The notes: generated by a model not told the origin, from the letters alone. DNA of 64,000 bases from Fusibacter paucivorans (GCF_018390735.1 NZ_JAHBCL010000003.1:62001-126000); one strand, 5' to 3'. Shown: positions 51,762-62,000, counted from the first letter of the stretch. A program made the numbers and translations.

Positions 51762-53759
51762 TTAAAGGGTTGATGCCACTTCAAACGCATCCCAAATCGC
51801 ATACATAATGTTTTGAACTTTTCTCGCATCGCCAATAACATGAAGAGATTCAATTTCATATTTCAACGCTTCATAAAGCGACTGATCGCTGCCATAGCCA
51901 ACGGCAAGTGCCACTTGATCTGCTGCAATCGTTTCTTCTTTATCGCCTGTTTTAACGACAATCGAACCTGCTTTGCCATCAATAACCTGAGCACCGGTCA
52001 TAACGTTAACCCCTTTATAAGGTACCAACTTTTCAAGCATCTCTGAATTGGCATGGCATAAAGGTCCATTGACTGCCAAGAGGCACTCCTGCATTTCGAT
52101 AAGGGTTACTTTCTTGCCCATATCTGAAAGCCAAATCGCAAGTTCACAGCCAACCAAACCACCGCCAATGACAGCGATATGCTCTTCAAAAGGCACTTCC
52201 TTCATTAAAAGCGCTGCCGCAGGATACACCGCAGGATGATCGCCAATACCAAAGGTCTTTGGCGTTGATCCCGTCGCAATTAACACACTGTCGTAGTCTT
52301 CCGCTAATATTTCTGCCGACGTACATGGGTGATTTAATTCGATTGATACATTTAACTGCGCCAAGGTATGTTCATACCAAGCAATCAGCGCATGATCATC
52401 TTCTTTGAAATCCGGTGCACCGCCTGGAATGAGATTGCCGCCGATGCGATCTGTCTTTTCAAATATAACAGGCTTATGCCCGCGAAGTGCCAGTACGCGC
52501 GCTGCCTCGCAACCTGCAACACCGCCACCGATAATCGCAACGCGCTTTGATTGATATGCTGGCGTAAGTGCTGTTACGCGTTCACGACATGCCTGTGGGT
52601 TAACAGCGCAGCTCAATGCCGCATATTCTTGAACCCTTCCCATACAGCCTTCCTGACATGAGAGACATGGCCGAATATCTTTCGTTTTAGATGCTCTTAG
52701 TTTATTGACGTAATCGGCATCTGCCAAGAGCGGTCTTCCCAAGCTTATCATATCGCAAGCCCCGTCATCAACGGCAGACAATGCCAAATCAGGATTATCC
52801 ATACGCCCGGCACAAATAACCGGTACATCAACGGCTTCTTTTACAATTTTAGCATATGGGATATAAAGGCCTTTCTCTTGATACATAGGCGGGTGACTCC
52901 ACCACCATGAATCATACGACCCGACATCGACATCAAGTGCATCATAGCCATATGCAACCAATAATTTTGCCGCTTCAATCCCCTCTGGAATATCCCGACC
53001 CTTTTCTGTAAATACTTCACCCGGCATAGCGCCGTCTCGGTAATCCTTGATAAAACTCTTTGGACTGTATCGCAGCGTTACTGGGAAATCCTCTCCGCAT
53101 TGACGCTTAATCTCTTCAACAATTTCTCTTGCGAATCTCAATCTATTTTCAAGTGAGCCGCCATATTCATCCGTTCGATGGTTAAACAGCGATATTGCAA
53201 ATTGATCAATGAGATACCCTTCATGAACCGCATGAATCTGGACGCCGTCAAATCCGGCACGTTTCGCATTGTATGCGCCTTTGCCAAATTGTTTTACGAT
53301 TTCTTGAATTTCCGCTATTGTAAGTTCTCGACATGTTTTATCAAGCCATCGATGCTGTATCGGCGACGGTGCCACCGGCGGATATTCGCCAAGGTTTGTA
53401 GGAATGGTCACACGTCCAAAACCACCACTCAATTGGATAAAGACTTTTGAATCATAGGCGTGGATTCGCTCCGTCATCTCTTTGGCTGTTCGGATAAAGT
53501 GTACTGAATTATGGGTTGAACATGGCACATTTGGCATTGCATGCTGTTCAACAACATTGTCAACAAATGTGACACCCGTAATAATAAGCCCCGTACCACC
53601 TTTGGCTCTTTCCGTGTAATAATCAATGCCCCGTTGATTAAAGCCGCCTTCGTCGTCGCCTAGCCCCAATGGTCCCATCGGTGCCATGGCAAAGCGGTTT
53701 TTAACAGTGACGCCGCCAATCTTAACTGGCTCAAACAAGCGTTCGTACTGATATGACAT
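51762..53759 (-). CDS. OYE-type NADH:flavin oxidoreductase (FadH / enoate-reductase-like)
   Basis: A 665-residue enzyme with three modules: an FMN-binding TIM barrel (about 1-345; HAVHEGYLIDQF and RTDEYGGSLENRLRF), a 4Fe-4S site (CLSCQEGCMGRVQEYAALSC, about 350-370) and an FAD/NAD-binding C-terminal half (VAIIGGGVAGCEAARVLALRGH from about 390). The architecture equals 2,4-dienoyl-CoA reductase, BaiCD and clostridial 2-enoate reductase, which reduce activated C=C bonds. The substrate is unknown. The ATG has AAAGGAGAAT upstream. A consensus promoter and a palindrome lie in the upstream gap. Confidence 0.92.
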   Translation of the reverse strand: MSYQYERLFEPVKIGGVTVKNRFAMAPMGPLGLGDDEGGFNQRGIDYYTERAKGGTGLIITGVTFVDNVVEQHAMPNVPCSTHNSVHFIRTAKEMTERIHAYDSKVFIQLSGGFGRVTIPTNLGEYPPVAPSPIQHRWLDKTCRELTIAEIQEIVKQFGKGAYNAKRAGFDGVQIHAVHEGYLIDQFAISLFNHRTDEYGGSLENRLRFAREIVEEIKRQCGEDFPVTLRYSPKSFIKDYRDGAMPGEVFTEKGRDIPEGIEAAKLLVAYGYDALDVDVGSYDSWWWSHPPMYQEKGLYIPYAKIVKEAVDVPVICAGRMDNPDLALSAVDDGACDMISLGRPLLADADYVNKLRASKTKDIRPCLSCQEGCMGRVQEYAALSCAVNPQACRERVTALTPAYQSKRVAIIGGGVAGCEAARVLALRGHKPVIFEKTDRIGGNLIPGGAPDFKEDDHALIAWYEHTLAQLNVSIELNHPCTSAEILAEDYDSVLIATGSTPKTFGIGDHPAVYPAAALLMKEVPFEEHIAVIGGGLVGCELAIWLSDMGKKVTLIEMQECLLAVNGPLCHANSEMLEKLVPYKGVNVMTGAQVIDGKAGSIVVKTGDKEETIAADQVALAVGYGSDQSLYEALKYEIESLHVIGDARKVQNIMYAIWDAFEVASTL

Positions 53760-53779
53760 AAGATTCTCCTTTCCATTTA

Positions 53780-53795
53780 ACTGAATGCGTTCAGT
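53780..53795. promoter_or_regulatory. Candidate TetR operator at the reductase promoter
   Basis: ACTGAATGCGTTCAGT is a perfect 16-base palindrome with six-base arms (ACTGAA/TTCAGT), located just downstream of the -10 box. TetR control is inferred from the nearby TetR gene. Confidence 0.5.
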
Positions 53796-53809
53796 GAATG
53801 TACTCGTTA

Positions 53810-53838
53810 ATTATATGACAAACAATTTATTCCGTCAA
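53810..53838 (-). promoter_or_regulatory. Promoter of the OYE-type reductase gene
   Basis: TTGACG (53838-53833), a 17-base spacer and TATAAT (53815-53810) on the minus strand. Confidence 0.7.
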
Positions 53839-53941
53839 TCCCAAGGGCTAATTGCTTTTAAACTTTTCCGACTTCTATGCTCTAAGCTATCTTTTTAAGT
53901 CCTATTTGCTGACAGCATCCATTTTTAAGCTCAAAAAAACA

Positions 53942-53974
53942 GCCCTAATTCCTTGACGTTAAAAGAATTAAGGC
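53942..53974 (-). terminator. Terminator of the FtsX-type ABC operon
   Basis: On the minus strand GCCTTAATTC and GGAATTAGGGC pair (with a G-U and a small mismatch) and are followed by TGTTTTTTTGAGC. Confidence 0.75.
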
Positions 53975-54042
53975 CATTCAAAATATTTATATCATTCATC
54001 CGTCATCTATCGCATCCTTGTTATGATTGCGTTATGATTACG

Positions 54043-56364
54043 TCATAATGTTGCAATCGTATCGACAACGGACATATTGTGAATCCTTTTTGACGGACCA
54101 TACACGGCAATCACTGACGTTGCCAGTACGAGGATCACAATCAATGCCACCGCACGGATCGGCACGTACCACGGCGTCCCCCAATACGATGTCACCATCA
54201 TACTGTATAACCATCTATGCAGCGGCAGGCCTGCAATGCAGCCAAATACACTGCCCGAAACAGCATAGGTCATCGTTTCTGCTCTAATCATCCGGATAAT
54301 CTGCACTTTGGTCATGCCAATCGCACGCATAATACCATACTGCTTGATTCTCGCCGATACGCTAATGCTAATCCCGTTGACAATATTCAACAGTGTAATT
54401 AAGGCAATGATTACGAGAAAACCGTAGATAAAGAGCGCCATTGAAAAGTAGGCACCTCTTGCCTGTCGATTTGTCAGCCGATTGTCTGAGAAATGCATCG
54501 TCGGATCAACCATCGCACGGATCGCCGCAACATCCATTTCCGATACACCGCGTTCAAGAATAATGTCAATGCGTTCATAACCATCAACTTTTTCAATTGC
54601 ATCTAATGTCGCCTCTGAGCATAAGAGCGTCATGGCGCCATTTGTTGCATTGACCGGGCTGTCTGATAATACACCCATAATTCTAACATCAGCACCATCA
54701 AAATTGATGACATCGCCCGTAGTCATCGTATTTTCTGAACTGTAAAGCAGAAGTGCAGTGTCCACTCCGTCTTGAAGTGAATTTACAGTGCCATCCAACA
54801 AATAGCGTTTCAACATCGGCCACTGTGCTTCATCTAAAGTTACCACTTTGAATACATTGCCGTTGTCATCCGCTTTATCATACAAATAGCGACTTCCGGA
54901 AACTTGTTTAACATTCGCTTCAGCGCCGATTTGATCGACCAATGCCGCAGGCAATCGATTGTCACCATTGGTACTCCGGATGACAATATCTTCAGACCAA
55001 GGTCTTAGCGGCTCTATTGCATGGTTTAAAAAATCAATCGTCGCTGAAAAGCACAAAAAGAGAATAATACTCAAACCAAATGAGCCAAGCATGAGTGCAT
55101 AATTTTTTTTCATGGTGAACGCATGCTGTACGCCCAGTGCTGTATCCACTTTAAGATATTGTGTTTTGGCTGCTGACTTCACCGATTTTGCCGTACCGTC
55201 CATATAGGCATTTCCCGTGATCGCCATTAACGGCGATACCTGCGCCGCTTTCCGCGCAGGGGCACTTGAAGCTGCCAATACACTTAAAAGACCAATCAGC
55301 GCCCCTGCTCCAACACCAATCCAACTGATGGCAAACGTAGGCATTTCATCAAAATAGACCGGTGTCAGCCATTTCAGGATTGCGCTTAAAAACCAAGTGA
55401 CAACGGTTCCCGACAAGACCCCAATTGGGATCGTCATTTTACACCACGAGAGTGCTTCCAATCGTACAAAGCGCATCACTTGCCGCTTCGTTGCCCCTAG
55501 GCATCTCAACATGCCGAAAAAAGATGTACGCTGCATGATATCACTGTTTAAATTGCTGGCAATCATCATGACGCCTGCTAGGAGTACCACGATGCCAAGT
55601 ACGCCAGCCACTATATATAATTGCTTCATATAACTATAATCGCTTTGGCCTAAAACACCCAATAGTTTTTCATTTAAGTTAATTTGATCGTCGGTTAAAT
55701 CGAATGCTGTTCTGATTTCAGCTATGGCTTTCCGCATATTGGTATGTTTTGAAAATTGAATCATATATTGCTGTCGAAAAGACGTGCTGTTCACATAGGT
55801 TTTTGCAGTCGTCACATCAAGCAGCATGCCATAGGCATCCTTATTGAGTAAATTTGCCGTGTTGTCCATAAAACCTGTAATGCGAAAAGACTGTGTTCCA
55901 CCGGATGGTGAAGGCAAGGTGACAAAATCACCTGTCCGAAGCGCTGTTTGATCTCTCACATTGCGTGAAAGTGCCACTTCATCCGAATGTTTAGGATAGG
56001 TTCCCTCTACCAAATCCGTTAGAAAAATATTTCTAAGCACTTCAGCAGACATGCCTGCATTATAGAGCGGTTTTCCCAAAAGCGAATCGCTGTCACTAGC
56101 GAAAGATACATACCATCCCGCATGTTCAACTTCGGGACGTGTGGCGATAATAGCTGCCGTCTCCTCATCAATATCTGTGAGAAGCATGTGCCAGTTTCCC
56201 TCATCTTTTGAAATCTGCAAATACTGGCTGCGCATTTCCATATCTGCCATCCCAAAAATTGCAGTGACGAGAAAGACGGATAAAACGATGCACAGTTTCG
56301 TCATTAGTCGGCGTCGGCTGTGTGCTTTATCAACTATTGGAATGAGGTCAAGATAGTGTTTCAT
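54043..56364 (-). CDS. FtsX-family ABC transporter permease
   Basis: A 773-residue permease. An N-terminal helix (about 24-42) is followed by a roughly 230-residue extracytoplasmic domain, three helices with the FtsX signature (NLNSDIMQRTSFFGMLRCLGATKRQVMRFVRLEAL), a second extracytoplasmic domain and a final three-helix FtsX unit (SARIKQYGIMRAIGMTKVQIIRMIRAE). This double-FtsX layout is typical of exporters or sensors for peptides and lipids, such as bacitracin-type systems. It overlaps the ATPase gene by four bases and shares an operon with a two-component system. Confidence 0.92.
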   Translation of the reverse strand: MKHYLDLIPIVDKAHSRRRLMTKLCIVLSVFLVTAIFGMADMEMRSQYLQISKDEGNWHMLLTDIDEETAAIIATRPEVEHAGWYVSFASDSDSLLGKPLYNAGMSAEVLRNIFLTDLVEGTYPKHSDEVALSRNVRDQTALRTGDFVTLPSPSGGTQSFRITGFMDNTANLLNKDAYGMLLDVTTAKTYVNSTSFRQQYMIQFSKHTNMRKAIAEIRTAFDLTDDQINLNEKLLGVLGQSDYSYMKQLYIVAGVLGIVVLLAGVMMIASNLNSDIMQRTSFFGMLRCLGATKRQVMRFVRLEALSWCKMTIPIGVLSGTVVTWFLSAILKWLTPVYFDEMPTFAISWIGVGAGALIGLLSVLAASSAPARKAAQVSPLMAITGNAYMDGTAKSVKSAAKTQYLKVDTALGVQHAFTMKKNYALMLGSFGLSIILFLCFSATIDFLNHAIEPLRPWSEDIVIRSTNGDNRLPAALVDQIGAEANVKQVSGSRYLYDKADDNGNVFKVVTLDEAQWPMLKRYLLDGTVNSLQDGVDTALLLYSSENTMTTGDVINFDGADVRIMGVLSDSPVNATNGAMTLLCSEATLDAIEKVDGYERIDIILERGVSEMDVAAIRAMVDPTMHFSDNRLTNRQARGAYFSMALFIYGFLVIIALITLLNIVNGISISVSARIKQYGIMRAIGMTKVQIIRMIRAETMTYAVSGSVFGCIAGLPLHRWLYSMMVTSYWGTPWYVPIRAVALIVILVLATSVIAVYGPSKRIHNMSVVDTIATL

Positions 56365-57044
56365 GCCTTCACGCCCCCCAAGTCTTCAAGGATGCCATCA
56401 GTCACTTTTAAAACACGATCTACAGATGTCGTTAAATTGACATTGTGTGTAATCATTAAAATTGTCTGCTGGTAACGTCGTGCTGCGGATAATAAAAGCG
56501 CAAGTACTTCACGGCTGTTTCGGCTGTCAAGATTGCCGGTGGGCTCATCTGCCAAGATCAGCATCGGCTGATGGATAAGCGCTCTGCCTATGGCGACGCG
56601 CTGTTGCTGCCCACCTGAAAGCTGGCTTGGTAAATGATTTCGCCGATCACCTAAACCAAGCACTTTTAAAATATCCTCCACCATTGCACGATCAGGTGTT
56701 TTATCATCCAAGAGCAATGGAAAGACAATGTTCTGCTCAACCGTTAACTCGGGAACAAGCTGGAAAGACTGAAAGACAAAACCAATATGGCGTCGCCTGA
56801 AAATCGTTCGCTGTCGCTCTGTCATGGCAAATAAGTCCTCACCATTAATCAACACCTTCCCATTAGAAGGGTTATCCAAACCGCCAATACAGTTCAAGAG
56901 CGTACTCTTTCCAGAACCGGATTCGCCAACGACAGCGGCAAACTCTCCTTTTTTCATTGAAAAGGATACATCTGTCAGTGCTTTAACCTCCGTATCGCCG
57001 CGTCCATAAATTTTACTGAGATTCTCTATGTTTAAAATTTCCAT
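56361..57044 (-). CDS. ABC transporter ATP-binding protein (LolD/MacB type)
   Basis: A 227-residue ATPase for the FtsX-type permease. Walker A GESGSGKSTLL, Q-loop VFQSFQLVPELTV, signature LSGGQQQRVAIGRAL and Walker B LILADEPTGNLD are all intact. GAAGGAGGCAGTTACGTAT precedes the ATG. It overlaps the permease start, so the two are co-translated. Confidence 0.95.
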   Translation of the reverse strand: MEILNIENLSKIYGRGDTEVKALTDVSFSMKKGEFAAVVGESGSGKSTLLNCIGGLDNPSNGKVLINGEDLFAMTERQRTIFRRRHIGFVFQSFQLVPELTVEQNIVFPLLLDDKTPDRAMVEDILKVLGLGDRRNHLPSQLSGGQQQRVAIGRALIHQPMLILADEPTGNLDSRNSREVLALLLSAARRYQQTILMITHNVNLTTSVDRVLKVTDGILEDLGGVKA

Positions 57045-57108
57045 ATACGTAACTGCCTCCTTCTATGAAAGCATAACAAACAAAGCTTACAGGTCGGTGA
57101 AAATAAGC

Positions 57109-58338
57109 TTACATTTCTGTAAGGAAGGTCATTGAAAAAGTGCTGCCTTCGCCTAATGTGCTCTGAACAGTCAACACACCACCCTGCCCTTCTGTAATTG
57201 CTTTCGAAAGCGACAGTCCGAGGCCAACCCCCTGTGTTTCTTTTGCTTTTGGCTGTCTGTAAAATCGTTTAAATACATGGTAAATTGATTCGGGCGCAAT
57301 ACCCGGTCCATTGTCAGTAATCATTAACCGAACCGCGGTCGCTGTCTTTTCACAGGTAAGTGTAACCGTCATGCCACGCTCTGAATAATCCAGTGCATTT
57401 TTAACAATATTGGCAATTGCTTCACGCGTCCACATAAGATCACAATAAAGTGTAATATCCGGTGCAATATCCAGTATAATGCGTTTTTCTTCTTTCTCCG
57501 CGCGCAACATCAGCGGATCAACCGCCTGCTCTGCCAATTCACGAACGGTATAGACCGACTGTTCAAAGTGCACACTGCCTGCATCGAGCCTCGTAATCTT
57601 CAGAAGCGCTTGAATCAACTGCGACATATGTGTCAATGTATGATCAATCTTTTTAGAAAACGATGTGACGGCCGTTACATTTTCGGGTTCATCCAGTATA
57701 ATCTCATTGTACATACTAAGGGCTGTCAACGGTGTCTTCAACTGATGCGAGATATCCGAAAGCATTGCCTTTAGAAACTGCTTTGCTTCACGTTCGGCAT
57801 CATTTTTCGCCGACAATGTCGACGCCAGTTCATCAATTGCTGCAAACATTTTATAGAGCCCACCCTCGTCAAGGCTGGGTAAACAGCTGTGATAATTGCC
57901 TTCCATGAAGGACTGCAACTGATGTGTAACGGATTTAAAAAGCCGTTCCCGTCTTTCTATAAAGAAATAGCCTCCGCCGAGCATTACCATTCCCCAGAGT
58001 ATCGTTCCCGGCATCCGCCGTGTAATCCCTGCCGCGATCAGAATCGACAAATCGTCGGCATTGGTATATGACATCGACTCCAACTGTCCCATTTGACGGA
58101 GAAGATGTGAACCGTCATCACTCACTACCGTTGATGTCAGCGCTTTTGCAATAATTTCTGACGAAACCCCCGCTTCCATTAAAGCACTGGCAACCGCACT
58201 GTCATGGGACAGCAATACCGCTTTCATGGATTCTGCCTGCTTCATGGTCATCATACCCGTACTGATAATTACCAGACAAGTCATCAGAACAAGCCCTATA
58301 AAAAAGTACCGACTGCCGCGATCCCATTGCATGATCAT
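57109..58338 (-). CDS. Sensor histidine kinase of the ABC operon
   Basis: A 409-residue kinase. Two membrane helices (about 10-32 and 118-136) flank a short extracytoplasmic region of about 85 residues. HisKA has MLSDISHQLKTPLTALSMY; the ATPase domain has NIVKNALDYS, ITDNGPGI and GVGLGLSLSK. The start is ATG 58338 behind GAGGTGATGCA, overlapping the response regulator stop (ATGA). Kinases beside FtsX-type transporters often sense through the transporter in response to antimicrobial peptides; that role is inferred here. Confidence 0.92.
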   Translation of the reverse strand: MIMQWDRGSRYFFIGLVLMTCLVIISTGMMTMKQAESMKAVLLSHDSAVASALMEAGVSSEIIAKALTSTVVSDDGSHLLRQMGQLESMSYTNADDLSILIAAGITRRMPGTILWGMVMLGGGYFFIERRERLFKSVTHQLQSFMEGNYHSCLPSLDEGGLYKMFAAIDELASTLSAKNDAEREAKQFLKAMLSDISHQLKTPLTALSMYNEIILDEPENVTAVTSFSKKIDHTLTHMSQLIQALLKITRLDAGSVHFEQSVYTVRELAEQAVDPLMLRAEKEEKRIILDIAPDITLYCDLMWTREAIANIVKNALDYSERGMTVTLTCEKTATAVRLMITDNGPGIAPESIYHVFKRFYRQPKAKETQGVGLGLSLSKAITEGQGGVLTVQSTLGEGSTFSMTFLTEM

Positions 58339-59039
58339 TGCATCACCTCTTGCCACTGATAGCCAAATCCCCTCACCGTTACAAGCCGCTCAGGCTTGGA
58401 TGGATTCAGCTCGACTTTTTCTCGTAATCGTCTGACGTAGACTGATAGCGTATTATCATCAACAAAATCGCCTGCGTGATCCCAAAGCGCCTCTAATATC
58501 TTCTGCCGTGTCAGCACTTGTCCTGTATGCCTTAAAAAAAGAACTAGCAGTCTGTATTCTGCAGCGGTTAGGTTTAGCGGTTCACCACTTCGCATGACTT
58601 GATGGTTTACAAGGTCCACATAGATATCCCCAGAAACGATGGGCTCTACCTCTGACGGCCCTGTCCCCCTCTGTTCTGCTCTCCTAAGCAGTGCCCTAAT
58701 TCGGGACTGCAATTCACCAATTTTAAAAGGCTTCGTTATGTAATCGTCCCCGCCGCTGTCTAGTCCTCTAATCACGCTCAGCTCTTGGTCTGATGCTGTT
58801 AGAAAAATAATCGGTACGCGATTGCCGCGATCCCTGACATCTTTGCAAAGCTCAAATCCAGTGCCGTCCGGCAGCGTCACATCCAGCAACAGCAAATCAA
58901 ATCGCTGTACAGCCAATATCTTCGCCGCCTCAGCAATCGTCTGAGCAACCACGACCTCATATCCCTCTTTAGAGAGTGTGTACATCAAGCCATCAATCAA
59001 GCTCTTGTCATCTTCCAGCAACATGATTTTTCGCGTCAT
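58335..59039 (-). CDS. OmpR-family response regulator of the ABC operon
   Basis: A 234-residue regulator. The receiver domain has MLLEDD, the phosphorylatable Asp in LLLLDVTLPDGTG and Lys in DDYITKPF. The C-terminal winged helix includes NTLSVYVRRLREKVE...GFGYQW. It is the first gene of the operon RR-HK-ATPase-permease and likely activates transporter expression. Confidence 0.94.
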   Translation of the reverse strand: MTRKIMLLEDDKSLIDGLMYTLSKEGYEVVVAQTIAEAAKILAVQRFDLLLLDVTLPDGTGFELCKDVRDRGNRVPIIFLTASDQELSVIRGLDSGGDDYITKPFKIGELQSRIRALLRRAEQRGTGPSEVEPIVSGDIYVDLVNHQVMRSGEPLNLTAAEYRLLVLFLRHTGQVLTRQKILEALWDHAGDFVDDNTLSVYVRRLREKVELNPSKPERLVTVRGFGYQWQEVMQ

Positions 59040-59190
59040 TTGTCAACGCCACCTTTCTTCGTGCGATTCTTTGATTCCCTCATCTCTTCAACATTAATCA
59101 ACGCAACAACTAGATGCGGGGTACCTGTTGATGCCCCTTGATTAATGATCATCAATTTATTGGCACGGCTTTATTGCCGCCTGCTTTAAG

Positions 59191-59859
59191 TCAATCGCTA
59201 GAACCCGGTATTTTCTCAATAAGCATCTCTGCCGATTTAAGCTCCAAAATCCGATTGCCGAGCTTTTCAGCCTCTCTCGTATCATGTGTTACCAAGATGA
59301 TGCTCAGTCCGCGTTCGCGCTGCACTTCTTTTAGCAATTGATAAAGCGATTCTTTAAGTGCTTCATCCAATCCCGTAAAGGGCTCATCCATCAAAATAAC
59401 CTTTGACTGACAGGCAAGCGCCCGAGCAAAAGCCAACCGCTGTTTCATGCCCCCGGAGAGTTCAGACGGTTTTTTTAAACGATGCTCCCAGAGCGCAACA
59501 CGCTCCAGTATCTGCCGTGTTTCCGCCTCTTCAAGGTTAGGGGCAACCAGCAATAAATGCTGCATCACAGTCATCCATGGCATCAGTGTTTCCGTTCCCT
59601 GAAAAACCACTGGCAACGGTACAGCTATACGATCAAAAAGACGCGAATCATACTGGATGTGCCCCCCATCATAAGACTCAAGATTCGCTAAAATGCTAAG
59701 GAGCGTGCTTTTGCCAATCCCTGACGGTCCCATGATTACCAATACCTCTTCCGGCGCCAAGTAAAATGAAAGTGCCGAAAGAATCGTCGTATCCTGATAG
59801 CGTTTCGTTAGGTTCTCTATTTTAATCAGCGGCAGCTGATGATCTATCTCCTCGCGCAT
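59191..59859 (-). CDS. ABC importer ATP-binding protein (SsuB/TauB-like)
   Basis: A 222-residue ATPase with Walker A GPSGIGKSTLL, signature LSGGMKQRLAFARAL and Walker B VILMDEPFTGLDEAL. The LSGGMKQR form is typical of the SsuB/TauB/ThiZ group that serves importers of nitrate, sulfonates or pyrimidine precursors. It is the third gene of a binding protein, permease, ATPase operon. AAGGAGATCGGT precedes the ATG. Confidence 0.92.
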   Translation of the reverse strand: MREEIDHQLPLIKIENLTKRYQDTTILSALSFYLAPEEVLVIMGPSGIGKSTLLSILANLESYDGGHIQYDSRLFDRIAVPLPVVFQGTETLMPWMTVMQHLLLVAPNLEEAETRQILERVALWEHRLKKPSELSGGMKQRLAFARALACQSKVILMDEPFTGLDEALKESLYQLLKEVQRERGLSIILVTHDTREAEKLGNRILELKSAEMLIEKIPGSSD

Positions 59860-59925
59860 ACCGATCTCCTTATAAACATCATGCCTCTTTAAACATCAAT
59901 CGCTTGTACGATCGTTCTTTGTTCT

Positions 59926-60675
59926 TTATGAACGAAAGCGATCCTCTATTGTGCGAAGTCCCTGTTCGACTGCCACGCCAATCAGTGCAATAACCAGCAG
60001 TACGCCATAAAGTCCCGCAGTATCCATGTACATTCTTCGCTCGTAGATCAGCCAGCCAAGACCCGTGTGCGTCCCTACCATGCCAAAAACCATTTCGATA
60101 CTAATTAAGGCACGCCACCCTCTGCTCCACGCCGTCTTTATCGAAGACAGCAACTCACCGACAGAACCGCAAAAATAGACATGGTACCCCGCACGTAAAC
60201 CTGTAATGCTATAGGCTTTCATAAAAGCGGCATAGGTCTGTTTTAGCGCATCAAATCGGACGCGCATTTGTGCCCAAATAGGCCATACCATCGCGTGCAT
60301 CATAATCAGCAGCATCCCTTTATGGGTTACACCAACCCATAAAATGACTAGCGGCAATACTGCCATGCCGGGGAGCGGGTTAAAAATCGCTTCTAAATAA
60401 CCAATTTGCCGTGCCATACTCTTATAACGCGTTGACAGCCATAGGAGAACAGCTGCCGCCAATAAACTCATGACCATGGACATCAAGATGATGCCAATAC
60501 TATACGCGATTCGACTGATTAGTGCCCCTTCAGCGCCAAGCTTTATAAGTGCTTTCACTACCGTATCAACACTGGGAAACAGTGTTTCCGGAAACCACTG
60601 TGCAAGGGCAATCCCCTCCCAGACAGCTATGATTACAGCAAAGGTCATCAACGGTGACTGCATCCACCTCTTCAT
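59926..60675 (-). CDS. ABC importer permease (SsuC/TauC-like)
   Basis: A 249-residue BPD-type permease with about six helices. The EAA-like cytoplasmic loop (QTYAAFMKAYSITGLRAGYHVYFCGSVGELLSSIKTAWSRGW) contacts the ATPase. TTGGAGGCATTTGACAG precedes the ATG. It lies between the binding protein and ATPase genes. Confidence 0.9.
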   Translation of the reverse strand: MKRWMQSPLMTFAVIIAVWEGIALAQWFPETLFPSVDTVVKALIKLGAEGALISRIAYSIGIILMSMVMSLLAAAVLLWLSTRYKSMARQIGYLEAIFNPLPGMAVLPLVILWVGVTHKGMLLIMMHAMVWPIWAQMRVRFDALKQTYAAFMKAYSITGLRAGYHVYFCGSVGELLSSIKTAWSRGWRALISIEMVFGMVGTHTGLGWLIYERRMYMDTAGLYGVLLVIALIGVAVEQGLRTIEDRFRS

Positions 60676-60728
60676 CTGTCAAATGCCTCCAATTCTATCT
60701 GCTGTTTGCAATATTGCTTTTGCGCTTT

Positions 60729-61826
60729 TTATTGCTCATCCCAGAATAGTCCTCCTGAGGATTCTACCGTTTCCAGAAGTCCCATTTCCGCCATAAAAGA
60801 CTGAAAATGCTCGAGTCCATTGACTTCCGATGAAAACCGCATGCTCGGATCTTCTAAAACAGCATCAATAACATCCTCTGGATATTCGTAAGCCTGTTTT
60901 AAAAGTGCCGACGCTTCATCAGGTGACGCATTGAGATAATCAATCGCCTGATCAAGTGCTTCTGAAAAAGCCGTGTACAATTCAGTCTTCGCATACACGC
61001 GTTCTGGACATATTCCAACGATAAATGTAAACGGACCGCCAAAACACGTTTCGCCGTCAATCAGCGTTGTAAACTGAGAATCTGCCAGTTCCTGCTCCAA
61101 ATAGGGCGGTGTTGTAAAATGCAAATAGGAATCCGTATCACTCAGCATCGCCGTCATCCCGTCAGGATGCGTCATCGCCACAACTTGCGCATCGAGTGCC
61201 GTCGCATCGCCAAAAGTGCGTTCCGATGCCATCGCCAATAAAATGTGTTGAACACTCCCGAGCTGCGGCAGAATAATGCGCTTTGAGCCATCAATTGTCT
61301 CGAAGCTGGTACCATCTTCCTTTGCAACGAGTCCAACGGGACTCTCCGAGATCCCGGATATAATTTTCCAGTCCATGCCGCCTTCACGCCCCAGTAAAAA
61401 TGGCGGAATCGCTACAAAACCAATATCGAGCTGTCCAGCGACCATGGCCTCTCTTATCGCTGCGGTATTTCCCATTCTCACCCACTCGACTGTCACATCT
61501 TCAAGACCGTGTGCCTTGAGGACATCTGTTAGAATCGGCGTCTCCTTAAGCACTTCAATCGGTGCGTATGCCAAACCAAATTGATCGGCAATTACCAATT
61601 TGTTTGTTTCTTTAGCTGTATCGTTGCAGCCCGTCATCACTGTCATGACAAACAAAGCTGCTAAAAATGCACACATTCTATAACGTCGTACCAAGCTCAC
61701 ATGCTTCCGTCTCATTTTTAAATGAAGTCGCTTTTTCCAATCATGATCGCCATCACCGCTCATCACATATCTTTTTCTATCTTCAGTCATATGACTGCCA
61801 TCAAATGATCCGCTGTTTCTACGCAT
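60729..61826 (-). CDS. ABC importer substrate-binding lipoprotein (NMT1/SsuA-like)
   Basis: A lipoprotein of up to 365 residues. The lipobox is VMTGC after the hydrophobic stretch CAFLAALFVMTVMTGC. The mature part (KLVIADQFGLAYAPIEVLKE..., MVAGQLDIGFVAIPPFLLG) follows the NMT1/SsuA fold that binds nitrate, sulfonates or thiamine precursors. The start is uncertain: ATG 61826 has AAGGGG at good spacing but gives a long basic N-terminus before the signal; an internal ATG at 61715 would give a normal 31-residue signal with a poor ribosome site. The ligand is unknown. Confidence 0.85.
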   Translation of the reverse strand: MRRNSGSFDGSHMTEDRKRYVMSGDGDHDWKKRLHLKMRRKHVSLVRRYRMCAFLAALFVMTVMTGCNDTAKETNKLVIADQFGLAYAPIEVLKETPILTDVLKAHGLEDVTVEWVRMGNTAAIREAMVAGQLDIGFVAIPPFLLGREGGMDWKIISGISESPVGLVAKEDGTSFETIDGSKRIILPQLGSVQHILLAMASERTFGDATALDAQVVAMTHPDGMTAMLSDTDSYLHFTTPPYLEQELADSQFTTLIDGETCFGGPFTFIVGICPERVYAKTELYTAFSEALDQAIDYLNASPDEASALLKQAYEYPEDVIDAVLEDPSMRFSSEVNGLEHFQSFMAEMGLLETVESSGGLFWDEQ

Positions 61827-62000
61827 TTGCAATCCCCTTACTGTTCTTAAGATACATCCTTGCCACATCAATTATAGCATATCTGTCAGTTGATCTCATT
61901 GCCGCAAAACCCGTAAATCATAAAAAATGATGGGAAAAATTGGCGTGTTCACAAAAAAAAGCGTATACTATTAAAGTAGATAAACTTAAGGAGCTCAATC

